In this document: positions 1-7,734 of the stretch, piece after piece
Numbering within the stretch: position 1 is the stretch's first letter
How the letters are laid out: every line of letters begins with the position of its first letter
Origin: Vibrio sp. HB236076
Lineage (GTDB): Bacteria > Pseudomonadota > Gammaproteobacteria > Enterobacterales > Vibrionaceae
Direction: 5' to 3'
DNA length: 64,000 nucleotides
Assembly: GCF_040957575.1 (NCBI RefSeq)
Contig: NZ_CP162601.1
Location: 2,108,001-2,172,000, forward strand
Made by a program: the position numbers and the translations under genes
The notes under the pieces: model-generated
The model's input: only the letters and a program-made list of their open reading frames with translations
Databases searched by the model: none
Told to the model about the DNA's origin: nothing

Positions 1-96
1 GGGTGCGGGTCGCAAGCGAAGCACATGCGGAGCGACATTTATCTCGCGATCAAAATCGTAAGAGGTCTTGTGAACTAAGGCGACTCTAATGGTCAT
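1..96 (-). CDS. Transglutaminase-like protein, N-terminal fragment (cut by window edge)
   Basis: Thirty-two codons are visible, from the ATG at 94-96 to the window edge. The start (MTIRVALVHKTSYDFDRE) and the later HVLRLRPAP match the beta-rich N-terminal region found in front of bacterial transglutaminase-like cysteine protease domains; the catalytic domain lies outside the window. The ATG overlaps the stop of the alpha-E gene (ATGA), so it is the third gene of the ATP-grasp/alpha-E operon, which fits the usual partnership of these three families. Assignment rests on the short N-terminal motif and on context. Confidence 0.7.
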   Translation of the reverse strand, partial: MTIRVALVHKTSYDFDREINVAPHVLRLRPAP

Positions 97-1037
97 GCTG
101 CATCTCCGTGCTGAAAGTGAAACCAGTTATCTGCCACCATGGCATTAACCGAAATAAAGCCGAGTTGTATCTCGTTTAGATAATGGCTTAAATCGCCATT
201 GATACAGGCTTCATTACTGGTATCGTATTGTTTGCCCATAAGACATTCGATTTTTTCTATCAAACTGCCACAGCGAGGCAATTTTTCCATCGCGGTGCGG
301 ATCTGTTGTAAACAAAACGCTTGTGAACGAGGAAAGTGCTCATCGTAGAGTAAAAAGTCGACGGTGTTTTTGCCATCAATGGCGGTTCTCTTACTGCGTA
401 AGTAGCCTAGATAACCACTTTGAGATTTCAGTACTTTTGGCCACAAAATGGGCTCGAGCAGGTGTTGCTCATCGTCACTGGCATTGGTTTTGATAAAAAT
501 AGCTGAATCCAAAATACGGGTATTCATATCAGCGCGCTCTAAATAGCGACCTATTTGCATAAAGCGCCAACCGGCATCACGGCACATGGCGTTGTTGAGC
601 AAACCAATCACTTTTTGGCATCCCTCGATAATGTTATTGAGGTATTGGAATCGATTGCCTCGTTGAATGCCCTTTTGCACGTGCTTTTTGGCGTAAAGAT
701 CAAGCTCGTTAATCAGTTCCCACGTTTCTTCCGGCAATACATCTCGTGTCGTGCGGATGTTTTCTCTTAAACTTTTTAACGAGCACAATAACGAGCTTGG
801 GTTCGCTTCTTCCATTAATAAAAAGCGCACGACATTGTGCTCATTTTTTTTATCAAACTTTTTGGCAAAATCCGCCACACTGCCATTAATTTCAATCAAA
901 TTGTACCAAGACACTTTCACATCTCTTGGTAAATCCAATAACAAGTCGTCGTAGACACTGAGCAAACGGGCAATGTTTTCAATTCGCTCTAAATAACGCG
1001 CACTCCAATACAGGCGCTCGGCCACTCTTGATAACAT
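93..1037 (-). CDS. Alpha-E domain-containing protein (DUF403 type)
   Basis: The protein is all-helical and of the family's usual length, about 314 residues. It begins MLSRVAERLYWSARYLER, the typical alpha-E opening, followed by ENIARLL. A longer frame begins at 1061, but the start at 1037 is preferred because AAGGAGG lies just upstream of it and homologues begin at this methionine. The biochemical function is not established. The family is almost always encoded next to a circularly permuted ATP-grasp protein and a transglutaminase, as here, and has been proposed to take part in peptide synthesis or protein tagging. Its Shine-Dalgarno lies inside the end of the upstream gene, so the two are translationally coupled. 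Confidence 0.85.
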   Translation of the reverse strand: MLSRVAERLYWSARYLERIENIARLLSVYDDLLLDLPRDVKVSWYNLIEINGSVADFAKKFDKKNEHNVVRFLLMEEANPSSLLCSLKSLRENIRTTRDVLPEETWELINELDLYAKKHVQKGIQRGNRFQYLNNIIEGCQKVIGLLNNAMCRDAGWRFMQIGRYLERADMNTRILDSAIFIKTNASDDEQHLLEPILWPKVLKSQSGYLGYLRSKRTAIDGKNTVDFLLYDEHFPRSQAFCLQQIRTAMEKLPRCGSLIEKIECLMGKQYDTSNEACINGDLSHYLNEIQLGFISVNAMVADNWFHFQHGDAA

Positions 1038-1038
1038 A

Positions 1039-2493
1039 TTAATCCTCCTTGCTCTTAACAATCCATGTGTCTTTACTACCGCCGCCTTGTGAGGAATTGA
1101 CCACCAAAGAGCCTTTTTTCATTGCAACCCGAGTTAAACCGCCTGTGGTTACGTAAGTTTTATCACTTTGTAAAATGAACGGCCTGAGGTCTAAATGCCT
1201 CGGCTCTAATTTATTAGGCGAGACTAAGGTGGGTGCGGTGGATAATTTTAAGGTTGGCTGAGCAATATAGTTACGCGGGTTCGCTTGGATTAACTCTGCA
1301 AATTTGGCTTGCTCTTTTGCCGTTGAATGAGGACCAACCAACATACCATAGCCCCCAGATTCATTGGCAGGTTTAACCACCAGTTTGTCTAAATTCGCCA
1401 ACACGTACTCGCGTTGCTGCTCGTCTTCACATAAGAAAGTTTCTACATTGGGCAATATAGGCTCTTCATTTAGGTAGTAGCGAATCAGCGCTGGCACATA
1501 AGCGTAAACCACTTTGTCATCGGCAACCCCAGCACCAGGTGCGTTAGCCAGTGCAACATTGCCTAACTGCCACGCTTTCATCAAACCAGGGACACCCAAC
1601 ATTGAATCGGGATTAAAGACTTCTGGGTCGAGGAAATCATCATCGATTCGACGATAAATTACATCGACTCGCTCTAACCCCTCGATGGTTTTCATGTACA
1701 CGCAATCATCGTCGCCAACGAATAAATCGCTGCCTTCGACCAATTCGACCCCCATCTGCTGCGCAAGGAAAGCATGCTCAAAATAGGCAGAATTAAAAAT
1801 ACCTGGGGTGAGTACAACAATTTCCGGACAGGCCACTTGCCTTGGAGCGAGGGATTTTAGCGTATCAAAAAGCTGTGCGGTATAACTGTCGACGCGCATG
1901 ATGTCGTCATTTTCAAACAGCTCGGGTAGGATTCGTTTGGTTAATGCTCGGTTTTCCAGCATATACGATACACCAGAAGGTACGCGAAGGTTATCTTCTA
2001 AAACGTAAAACTGGCCATCACCGGCACGCACCAAATCAGTGCCACAGATATGAGCCCACACACCAAAAGGGGGCGAAACACCAATGCACTCGGGTCGAAA
2101 GTTTTTCGATTCAGCGATAATGTGTTTTGGGATAATGCCATCTTTGATGCAATTTTGATCATGGTACAAATCATCGATAAATTGATTCAGTGCCGTTAGA
2201 CGCTGTTTCAGGCCTTGCTCAGCCACTTCCCAATCTTTGGCATCAATGGTTCTTGGCACAATGTCAAAAGGCCATGAACGATCAATGTTGCCCTCATCCG
2301 TGTAGACCGTAAAGCTGATTCCCATGTCTTGTATGGTGGTTTCTGCGGCTTCACGGCGCTTTTCTAGCTCTTCTGGGGGCAAATTTTGCAAGTATTCCAA
2401 CAACCGCTGAGAGCAATCTCGAAAATTCCCTTCTCCATCAATGAGCTCATCAAAAAACTCACCGCTACTGTATGATTCGGTAATTACACTCAT
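1039..2493 (-). CDS. Circularly permuted ATP-grasp type 2 protein
   Basis: A 484-residue protein of the DUF404/DUF407 ATP-grasp family, predicted to form amide or peptide bonds using ATP. Family signatures are visible: GVWAHICGTDLVRAGDG and NLRVPSGVSYMLENR in the first half, VIYRRIDDDFLDPE in the middle, and the ATP-binding VKPANESGGYGMLVGP near residue 370. First gene of a leftward operon with the alpha-E and transglutaminase-like genes. The substrate is unknown. The family call is secure; the role in peptide modification is inference from genome-context literature on ATP-grasp amidoligases. Confidence 0.87.
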   Translation of the reverse strand: MSVITESYSSGEFFDELIDGEGNFRDCSQRLLEYLQNLPPEELEKRREAAETTIQDMGISFTVYTDEGNIDRSWPFDIVPRTIDAKDWEVAEQGLKQRLTALNQFIDDLYHDQNCIKDGIIPKHIIAESKNFRPECIGVSPPFGVWAHICGTDLVRAGDGQFYVLEDNLRVPSGVSYMLENRALTKRILPELFENDDIMRVDSYTAQLFDTLKSLAPRQVACPEIVVLTPGIFNSAYFEHAFLAQQMGVELVEGSDLFVGDDDCVYMKTIEGLERVDVIYRRIDDDFLDPEVFNPDSMLGVPGLMKAWQLGNVALANAPGAGVADDKVVYAYVPALIRYYLNEEPILPNVETFLCEDEQQREYVLANLDKLVVKPANESGGYGMLVGPHSTAKEQAKFAELIQANPRNYIAQPTLKLSTAPTLVSPNKLEPRHLDLRPFILQSDKTYVTTGGLTRVAMKKGSLVVNSSQGGGSKDTWIVKSKED

Positions 2494-2953
2494 ATGGCAT
2501 CCTTGTCATCTATAAATTATGTTGGCATCCATGGCCAAATATCGATGAATTTTTGTGTCGAAGTAAACACTGACCACGCTGTCGAAAGCCAACATTGCTT
2601 TCATCGATACTCGGTTACTTCAGGATGATATAAAACAGCAAGCAATTTATAGGCCTAACTGATACTGTTAATTTTAAATGTTTTTTTGCGCTCGCTCACA
2701 AGATTAACCCCTGCGCTTCACAATAGTGCAACAAAGGAATTCAAATTGTAAATTGGCACCAAAAACTGCGTATAAATTCAATTAGTATCATACAAAGGCG
2801 TAAGCAAATGACAAGCATAAGTTGCTGAAAAGATTAAATTAACAAAATGGTTAATACCCAGTAGTGGCGATGTTTACTGTTTTTTCACCCTGCTCTGCTC
2901 TTTCTATTCACTCCAGATACAGAGCTATAGGGTTGTTCATTTTCCCACCTCAA
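2494..2953. other. Intergenic region without a recognisable gene
   Basis: About 460 bases between the start of the ATP-grasp gene and the 3' end of the diguanylate cyclase gene. Sequence is AT-rich around 2650-2830. It should hold the promoter of the leftward ATP-grasp operon and the 3' end of the cyclase transcript. I see no convincing terminator hairpin, RNA gene or repeat. An open frame on the plus strand from 2864 is a shadow of the cyclase gene. Confidence 0.5.
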
Positions 2954-4546
2954 TCAGGCACTTTTCCGCCTGGCTTTATTTTGATACATGACCAAATCAG
3001 ACAGTTTAATCAAGGTGTCAAAGTTGCGGCCTTGTTCTGGATACAAAGCAAGACCAACACTGCCAGAAAGTGTAATCGCAAGGTCGTCATCGATGGCGTA
3101 TTCGGTAAAAACGGCCTGAGTAATTTGCTCAACCAACTGGTGAATTTGCTCTGTGCTTTTCATTCGGTGAATAAAAAGCGCAAATTCATCACCGCCCAAT
3201 CGAGTGGGGATAATATCGGGAAGGTTGTCGTAATAATTCAATGTGGGGTTCATACTGTGAGAGCATTGCCAAGCGAGTTCCTGACTAAACAACTTTAGCA
3301 ACTTATCGCCCACTCGGTGACCGTAGTTGTCATTGACCTTCTTAAAATCATCAAAATCTATAAACACCATTGCAGCTATATCACGCTCAGGGCAAAGATC
3401 AGCTAAAGCTTTCATCGTTAACGTTTCAAAATAAGCCCGGTTCGGCAACCCAGACACACAATCAATAAATGCCAACTCGGCGATGGCTTTTTGATTACTT
3501 TGTACATTTTCCATTAGCTCAGCAAACGCGTATTTTAATTGCTTAATCTCTGTTGGGGTCCATCGCGACGTAGCAAAATCGACCGGCGCTTTTGTTTTAC
3601 CCTGCTCTATTGACTTAATGGACAATAAAAATCGCTCCAATGGACGAATGAGAAACACAGAGACAGGAATAACAATCACTAAGGCGAGTAGTAGACCGAT
3701 AAACATAACGGTACCTGCCGTCTTATCAATGGCTGCCGCTTTCGCTTTAAGCTCGCTTTTGGGTTGTGGTACCATCACGCCCCACCCCGCATTTGAGACT
3801 TGGGTAAAGCCTGCCACCATATCGTCTTTCAGCGCCGGTGAATAAAACTCAGTGACCCCCGTTTGCCCTGCGAGCATTTTTTGTACTGCACTCACTTTGG
3901 CAATATTTTTACCACTGGCCACCCAACTATCCAACGGGTGAGCTAGAACGTTCCCCGCTTGATCAACAATCGCCGCATGCCCTTTTTCACCAAACGCCAC
4001 TTTCTTGCCCATCTCTACGATGTATTGCGTTGAAAGATAACCAATTAACCAGTGTGATCCTGATGGCTTAACCACCAACAGTATCGGCCCTGTATTGAGC
4101 TCATCATCGCGAGTAACGGTCGATACGCTCACTGTTTTAGGCTGTAAGGACACACGAGCATGTGCCATGATTGATGCGCTAAGCCGCGCGGGACAGCCTC
4201 GGTCCCCGTCAAACAAACACTGTACTACCACGCCATTGTCGTCGGTTTTTACAATGAGGTCGAAGTAATAACTCGACAGCAAATATTTCATGTTTGCGGA
4301 TTTTAATTGCGATGACTGTTGCAACCCCAAAACATTAAAGACACTGGTCACATCGCGATAATACCGCTCAAACGCACCCGACAAGTTTTGCGCGATCACT
4401 AGATGTCGCTCGCGAACATCATTAAGCTCTGAATCGAGCGCTTTAGAATACGGCCACAACCAAAACATCATCATCGGCAGCATAGCTAAAAGACAAAAAA
4501 TGGTGACAAACAAATACCTAAGTTTCATTGCGCGCTTCTTATTCAC
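2954..4546 (-). CDS. Membrane-anchored diguanylate cyclase (periplasmic sensor, HAMP-like linker, GGDEF)
   Basis: About 530 residues. Order of parts: N-terminal membrane segment (LRYLFVTIFCLLAMLPMMMF), a ~230-residue periplasmic Cache-like sensor region, a second membrane segment near 277-297, a HAMP-like linker (RPLERFLLSIKSIEQGKTK), then a GGDEF domain. The active-site loop reads RLGGDEFALF and the upstream FIDFDDFKKVNDNYGHRVGD is intact, so c-di-GMP synthesis is expected. The usual RxxD product-inhibition site nine residues before GGDEF is absent. The start is uncertain: GTG at 4546 or ATG at 4528. It stands alone, with no phosphodiesterase nearby. A c-di-GMP enzyme is functionally compatible with the adhesin operon far downstream, but no link is shown. 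Confidence 0.85.
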   Translation of the reverse strand: MNKKRAMKLRYLFVTIFCLLAMLPMMMFWLWPYSKALDSELNDVRERHLVIAQNLSGAFERYYRDVTSVFNVLGLQQSSQLKSANMKYLLSSYYFDLIVKTDDNGVVVQCLFDGDRGCPARLSASIMAHARVSLQPKTVSVSTVTRDDELNTGPILLVVKPSGSHWLIGYLSTQYIVEMGKKVAFGEKGHAAIVDQAGNVLAHPLDSWVASGKNIAKVSAVQKMLAGQTGVTEFYSPALKDDMVAGFTQVSNAGWGVMVPQPKSELKAKAAAIDKTAGTVMFIGLLLALVIVIPVSVFLIRPLERFLLSIKSIEQGKTKAPVDFATSRWTPTEIKQLKYAFAELMENVQSNQKAIAELAFIDCVSGLPNRAYFETLTMKALADLCPERDIAAMVFIDFDDFKKVNDNYGHRVGDKLLKLFSQELAWQCSHSMNPTLNYYDNLPDIIPTRLGGDEFALFIHRMKSTEQIHQLVEQITQAVFTEYAIDDDLAITLSGSVGLALYPEQGRNFDTLIKLSDLVMYQNKARRKSA

Positions 4547-4808
4547 CCATTGCTAATGGCGTTCATTTTTAGGACATAAATTCATACCAATATAACCAAC
4601 TCGGTTAACGATGTACTTCTGCATCTTGAAAACTTTGTCCTTTGTCATGAATCTTTTGCGTCTTACTAACGGTTTTAACGACACTCATACGCATTGACTT
4701 CTTATAGTTGAGGATTACATTCGCCATCACGTTGCTGTCAAAACGAAACCGCTACCTTGGTTTGGTATTCTGAAACAGATTGTTAAGGACAGTCATTAAC
4801 TTCAACAG

Positions 4809-4840
4809 ACTATTTGTAGGACAGACTATTTGTAGGACAG
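4809..4840. repeat. 16-bp perfect tandem duplication
   Basis: ACTATTTGTAGGACAG occurs twice head to tail (4809-4824 and 4825-4840). It sits upstream of the transposase and ends in the GGACAG motif that recurs at 4883-4891. A comparable 14-bp duplication lies in the related repeat block after folD. Confidence 0.9.
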
Positions 4841-4888
4841 TCAAATAACTTGAGCAGGACGAGTGCTCACCTTAAATGTTTGGGACAG

Positions 4889-5000
4889 TCATAATTTTGT
4901 GCCCTCTTTATATAACCGATACATAAGAGGTTTATTACTCTAAATTAATTGGGTGTCCAGAATATATTGGCTGGGTGTCCTATTATGGGGTGTCAACGTA
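4889..5000. repeat. RAYT-associated repeat block, copy 1
   Basis: Contains a TATAACCGATACATAAGAGG-type stretch, then two direct GGGTGTCC motifs 22 bp apart (4951 and 4973), the second followed by TATTATGGGGTG. The same arrangement recurs at 7512-7663 with substitutions. As it lies directly upstream of the transposase start, it is interpreted as the subterminal region or operator of that element. Confidence 0.7.
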
Positions 5001-5119
5001 CATTAGTTTGCCCATCTAGCTCACCTGAAACCAGATCGACATCGATTCTGACCTATTTGACAACATCGACAAGCGAGACTAAATTTTACACAACTGTATA
5101 TAATAACAGCAAAGGCCTT

Positions 5120-6130
5120 ATGATGACTCAAGCCCGCTCCTCTCTGATATCTTTGCAAGACACCGCTTATTATCACTGTATTTCTCGTTGTGTGAGAAGG
5201 GCTTATCTATGTGGGCAAGATGATTACAGCGGCCGTAATTTCGAGCACCGCCGGGTCTGGCTTATAGAGCGGCTTCGGTTGCTCTCTCAGGTCTTTGCTA
5301 TAGATATTTGCGCTTATGCCATTATGTCTAATCACTATCATTTGGTACTTCATGTCGATGAAAAACAAGCGAAAAGTTGGTCTAATAAAGAGGTTATTGA
5401 GCGCTGGACGACCTTATACTCGAAACCCAACTTGATCCAACAGTGGTTAGATCATGATTTAGTCAGTGAAGCAGAGGAAATCAAAGCACTGGAAATCATT
5501 AAGATGTGGCGATCCCGATTGATGGACATCTCCTGGTTTATGCGAAACATCAATGAATATGTTGCTCGACAAGCAAACAAAGAAGAAATGTGCTCAGGCA
5601 GATTTTGGGAAGGTCGATTTAAATCTCAAGCTTTACTCGATGAAAGGGCGCTACTAGCTTGTATGGCTTATGTGGATTTAAACCCCGTTCGCGCAGGGAT
5701 CACCGATAAGCTCGAGCAATCAAGCTATACTTCTATTTACGAGAGGCTTCATGGTCACGCATGTGACGAGGATAGTGGGCTTGGGCAAGTATCACATCTT
5801 AAGAAAAAATCACTTTACGGCTTCTTAGGTAACCAACGTACCACAACAACACCCCGCATGAGCGCCTATAACGGTGTTGAGTATTCTTTACTTGATTACA
5901 TTCAGCTTATTGAAAATTTGGGCAAAATTGCTCACCCTTCTAAGCCTGGTCTACTTTCTAGCGGCAACATCCCACTGCTCAATGAGCTCGAACTCGATGA
6001 TGAACATTGGCAAAGCTTTTGCGATCGATTTGGGCTTTATTTTAGTTGCGCTGTTGGCAGTGTTGATGAACTCAAAAGGTACGCCCAGCACACCAACAGG
6101 GCATGGGTAAGGCAAAAGCGTTCTGGGTAA
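5120..6130 (+). CDS. REP-associated tyrosine (IS200/Y1-type) transposase, RAYT
   Basis: About 336 residues. Near the N-terminus YHCISRCVRRAYLCG is the conserved opening of this family. The HUH metal/nuclease motif appears in IMSNHYHLVLHVDE, followed by a long insertion. The signature FMRNINEYVARQANKEE with GRFWEGRFKSQ holds the candidate catalytic tyrosine and conserved C-terminal motif, and AYVDLNPVRAG follows. Such enzymes cut and join single-stranded DNA at palindromic repeats. The reading frame is open back to a TTG at 4949, but homologues begin near the tandem ATGs at 5120/5123, with AAAGG just upstream. The frame is intact. It stands alone between the cyclase gene and tRNA-Arg. The associated repeats on its left and after folD support a mobile origin. 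Confidence 0.85.
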   Translation: MMTQARSSLISLQDTAYYHCISRCVRRAYLCGQDDYSGRNFEHRRVWLIERLRLLSQVFAIDICAYAIMSNHYHLVLHVDEKQAKSWSNKEVIERWTTLYSKPNLIQQWLDHDLVSEAEEIKALEIIKMWRSRLMDISWFMRNINEYVARQANKEEMCSGRFWEGRFKSQALLDERALLACMAYVDLNPVRAGITDKLEQSSYTSIYERLHGHACDEDSGLGQVSHLKKKSLYGFLGNQRTTTTPRMSAYNGVEYSLLDYIQLIENLGKIAHPSKPGLLSSGNIPLLNELELDDEHWQSFCDRFGLYFSCAVGSVDELKRYAQHTNRAWVRQKRSG

Positions 6131-6254
6131 CATTGAACTTTTTCAACGCTATTTCCCCACCATGACAACCAAAGTATTTACAGACCGATCACTGTTTCAG
6201 GTAATTGACTGTATTATTTATATTTATTTGTCTTTTTCATGGCTTTTAAACGAC

Positions 6255-6290
6255 AAAGCCTCGATAGCTTGTGAACTATCGAGGCTTTTG
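6255..6290 (-). terminator. Hairpin terminator after tRNA-Arg
   Basis: AAAGCCTCGATAG (6255-6267) pairs with CTATCGAGGCTTT (6276-6288) around an 8-base loop. It lies just beyond the 3' end of the leftward tRNA gene. The T-runs on both sides are short, so it may act in either direction, also closing the transposase transcript. Confidence 0.7.
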
Positions 6291-6296
6291 AATAAA

Positions 6297-6373
6297 TGGC
6301 ACGCCCTGTAGGATTCGAACCTACGACCACATCCTTAGAAGGGACGTGCTCTATCCAGCTGAGCTAAGGGCGC
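6297..6373 (-). tRNA. tRNA-Arg, anticodon UCU, CCA encoded
   Basis: Seventy-seven bases on the minus strand fold as a cloverleaf: acceptor GCGCCCT with AGGGCGT, D-arm GCTC/GAGC, anticodon arm CGTCC/GGATG around loop CTTCTAA (anticodon TCT), and T-arm GTAGG-TTCGAAT-CCTAC. G73 and an encoded CCA follow. It reads AGA/AGG codons. The pairing of this tRNA with folD is also found in E. coli (argU-folD), where the tRNA is a phage attachment site; no integrase is seen here. Confidence 0.95.
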
Positions 6374-6579
6374 GCTACAGGGATGGGATTATACGAGTAA
6401 AAATGATGAAATCAACGGTTTTATCTAAATTGCTGGTTTGAATGACTAAAAAAAAATCAGAACGCTAAATTTACACCTGCTGACGACAAAAGCAATCGTT
6501 TGCCTGTGGATGTCCAGGCTTTTTTTTGCGACAATTGTCCCAAATAACTCGATCAGTTTAATTAGTTTAAAGGACACAC

Positions 6580-7440
6580 ATGACGGCTCAAATTATTGAT
6601 GGAAAATTAATTTCTCAAACCGTACGCTCAGAAGTCGCCGCTCGCGTCAAAGCAAGAGTTGAAGCAGGCCTGAGAGCTCCTGGTCTTGCTGTTGTGCTGG
6701 TTGGACAAGACCCAGCCTCACAAGTGTATGTAGGTAGCAAACGCCGTGCTTGTGAAGAAGTCGGGTTTGTGTCGAAGTCTTTTGACTTACCTGCTTCAAC
6801 CAATGAGCAGCAATTACTTGAAATAGTTGATCAATTAAACTCAGACCCAGAAATTGATGGCATTTTAGTGCAACTGCCCTTGCCTGCTGGTATCGACTCA
6901 ACCAAAGTACTAGAACGAATCACCCCTGAAAAAGACGTCGATGGCTTCCACCCTTACAATGTGGGTCGTCTTGCCCAGCGAATTCCTAAACTGCGCTCAT
7001 GCACTCCAAAAGGAATCATGACATTACTTGATCGATACAACGTTCCACTGCACGGTAAACACGCTGTGATTGTCGGAGCCTCAAACATCGTGGGTCGCCC
7101 GATGACATTAGAGCTTCTACTCGGGGGCTGTACGACGACAACGTGTCATCGCTTTACCAAAGATCTTGAATCTCATGTACGCCAAGCCGATTTGTTAGTC
7201 GTGGCGGTCGGCAAAGCCAATTTCATTCCTGGAGAGTGGATTAAAAAAGGCGCGATTGTGATCGATGTGGGTATTAATCGTATGGATGATGGCAAGTTAG
7301 TCGGTGATGTTGAGTTTGAGGTTGCCAGTCAAAATGCCAGCCATATTACTCCAGTACCCGGTGGCGTTGGCCCAATGACAGTAGCGAGCTTGATTGAAAA
7401 CACGCTACTCGCCTGTGAGCAATACCACACTAAAAACTAA
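6580..7440 (+). CDS. folD: Bifunctional methylenetetrahydrofolate dehydrogenase/cyclohydrolase FolD
   Basis: Cytosolic enzyme of 286 residues, normal length, that interconverts 5,10-methylene-, methenyl- and 10-formyl-tetrahydrofolate using NADP. The catalytic-lysine region [13 protein letters not shown], the folate-site GILVQLPLP, the [14 protein letters not shown] stretch and the NADP-binding [13 protein letters not shown] are all present, with [10 protein letters not shown] near the end. ATG is preceded by AAAGGA. It is a single-gene unit closed by the hairpin at 7671, after the transposon-like repeat. Its 10-formyl-THF product is the substrate of PurU, also encoded in this window. Confidence 0.97.
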   Translation: MTAQIIDGKLISQTVRSEVAARVKARVEAGLRAPGLAVVLVGQDPASQVYVGSKRRACEEVGFVSKSFDLPASTNEQQLLEIVDQLNSDPEIDGILVQLPLPAGIDSTKVLERITPEKDVDGFHPYNVGRLAQRIPKLRSCTPKGIMTLLDRYNVPLHGKHAVIVGASNIVGRPMTLELLLGGCTTTTCHRFTKDLESHVRQADLLVVAVGKANFIPGEWIKKGAIVIDVGINRMDDGKLVGDVEFEVASQNASHITPVPGGVGPMTVASLIENTLLACEQYHTKN

Positions 7441-7511
7441 CCTACTGTAAATAGGTGTCAGCCCTATCACTACTCCTCCAGAAACATGAGGTCGAAAGGT
7501 TACGGACACTC

Positions 7512-7665
7512 TGAATATAACCGAGACATAAATGGTTTATTTGCAAATTTTCGAATAAATCCTCGCGGTAATATATGAGTGTCCTTATTTGAACCTCCTT
7601 ATTTGAACCCAAATTTACTGGGTGTCCGGAAAATGTTGTTGGGTGTCCTATTGTGAGGTGGGTAC
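7512..7665. repeat. RAYT-associated repeat block, copy 2
   Basis: Shares with the block upstream of the transposase a TATAACCGAGACATAAATGG stretch, then two GGGTGTCC direct repeats 21 bp apart (7620 and 7641), the second followed by TATTGTGAGGTG. No transposase gene is attached, so it looks like a non-autonomous copy or remnant placed after folD. Confidence 0.65.
7582..7609. repeat. 14-bp perfect tandem duplication
   Basis: TCCTTATTTGAACC occurs twice head to tail (7582-7595, 7596-7609), immediately before the GGGTGTCC pair of copy 2. Its position relative to the block resembles the 16-bp duplication upstream of copy 1. Confidence 0.9.
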
Positions 7666-7670
7666 AACAA

Positions 7671-7710
7671 GATAGGCCATCAATGTGATTGATGGCCTAT
7701 CTTGTTTTTT
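7671..7710 (+). terminator. Rho-independent terminator downstream of folD
   Basis: GATAGGCCATCAAT (7671-7684) pairs perfectly with ATTGATGGCCTATC (7688-7701) around a GTG loop, followed by TTGTTTTTT. It lies between the convergent folD and nagE genes. Confidence 0.9.
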
Positions 7711-7734
7711 GTCGCTATCGAAGTAATACGGTGT

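Larger units (their letters stand above)
4547..5119. other. Intergenic region carrying transposase-associated repeats
   Basis: About 570 bases between the divergent diguanylate cyclase and transposase genes. The left part (4547-4800) has no recognisable gene. The right part holds a 16-bp tandem duplication (4809-4840), scattered GGACAGTC motifs and the GGGTGTCC block described separately, all resembling subterminal sequence of the transposase element. Confidence 0.6.

Noticed and set aside
4584..4768. Possible further MITE-like element starting with ATACCAATATAACC and ending TTTGGTAT
   Set aside because: Only the left end matches the ATACCAAT terminus well; the right end has a mismatch and the interior does not match copies A, B or the segment at 38709.
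4949..5119. N-terminal 57-residue extension of the RAYT from a TTG start
   Set aside because: The segment covers the GGGTGTCC repeat block, has no family similarity, and tandem ATGs at 5120/5123 give the canonical N-terminus.
6297..6373. tRNA-Arg as an integrative element attachment site
   Set aside because: E. coli argU hosts a prophage, but here no integrase or direct repeat of the tRNA 3' end was found; the nearby RAYT does not use tRNA ends.
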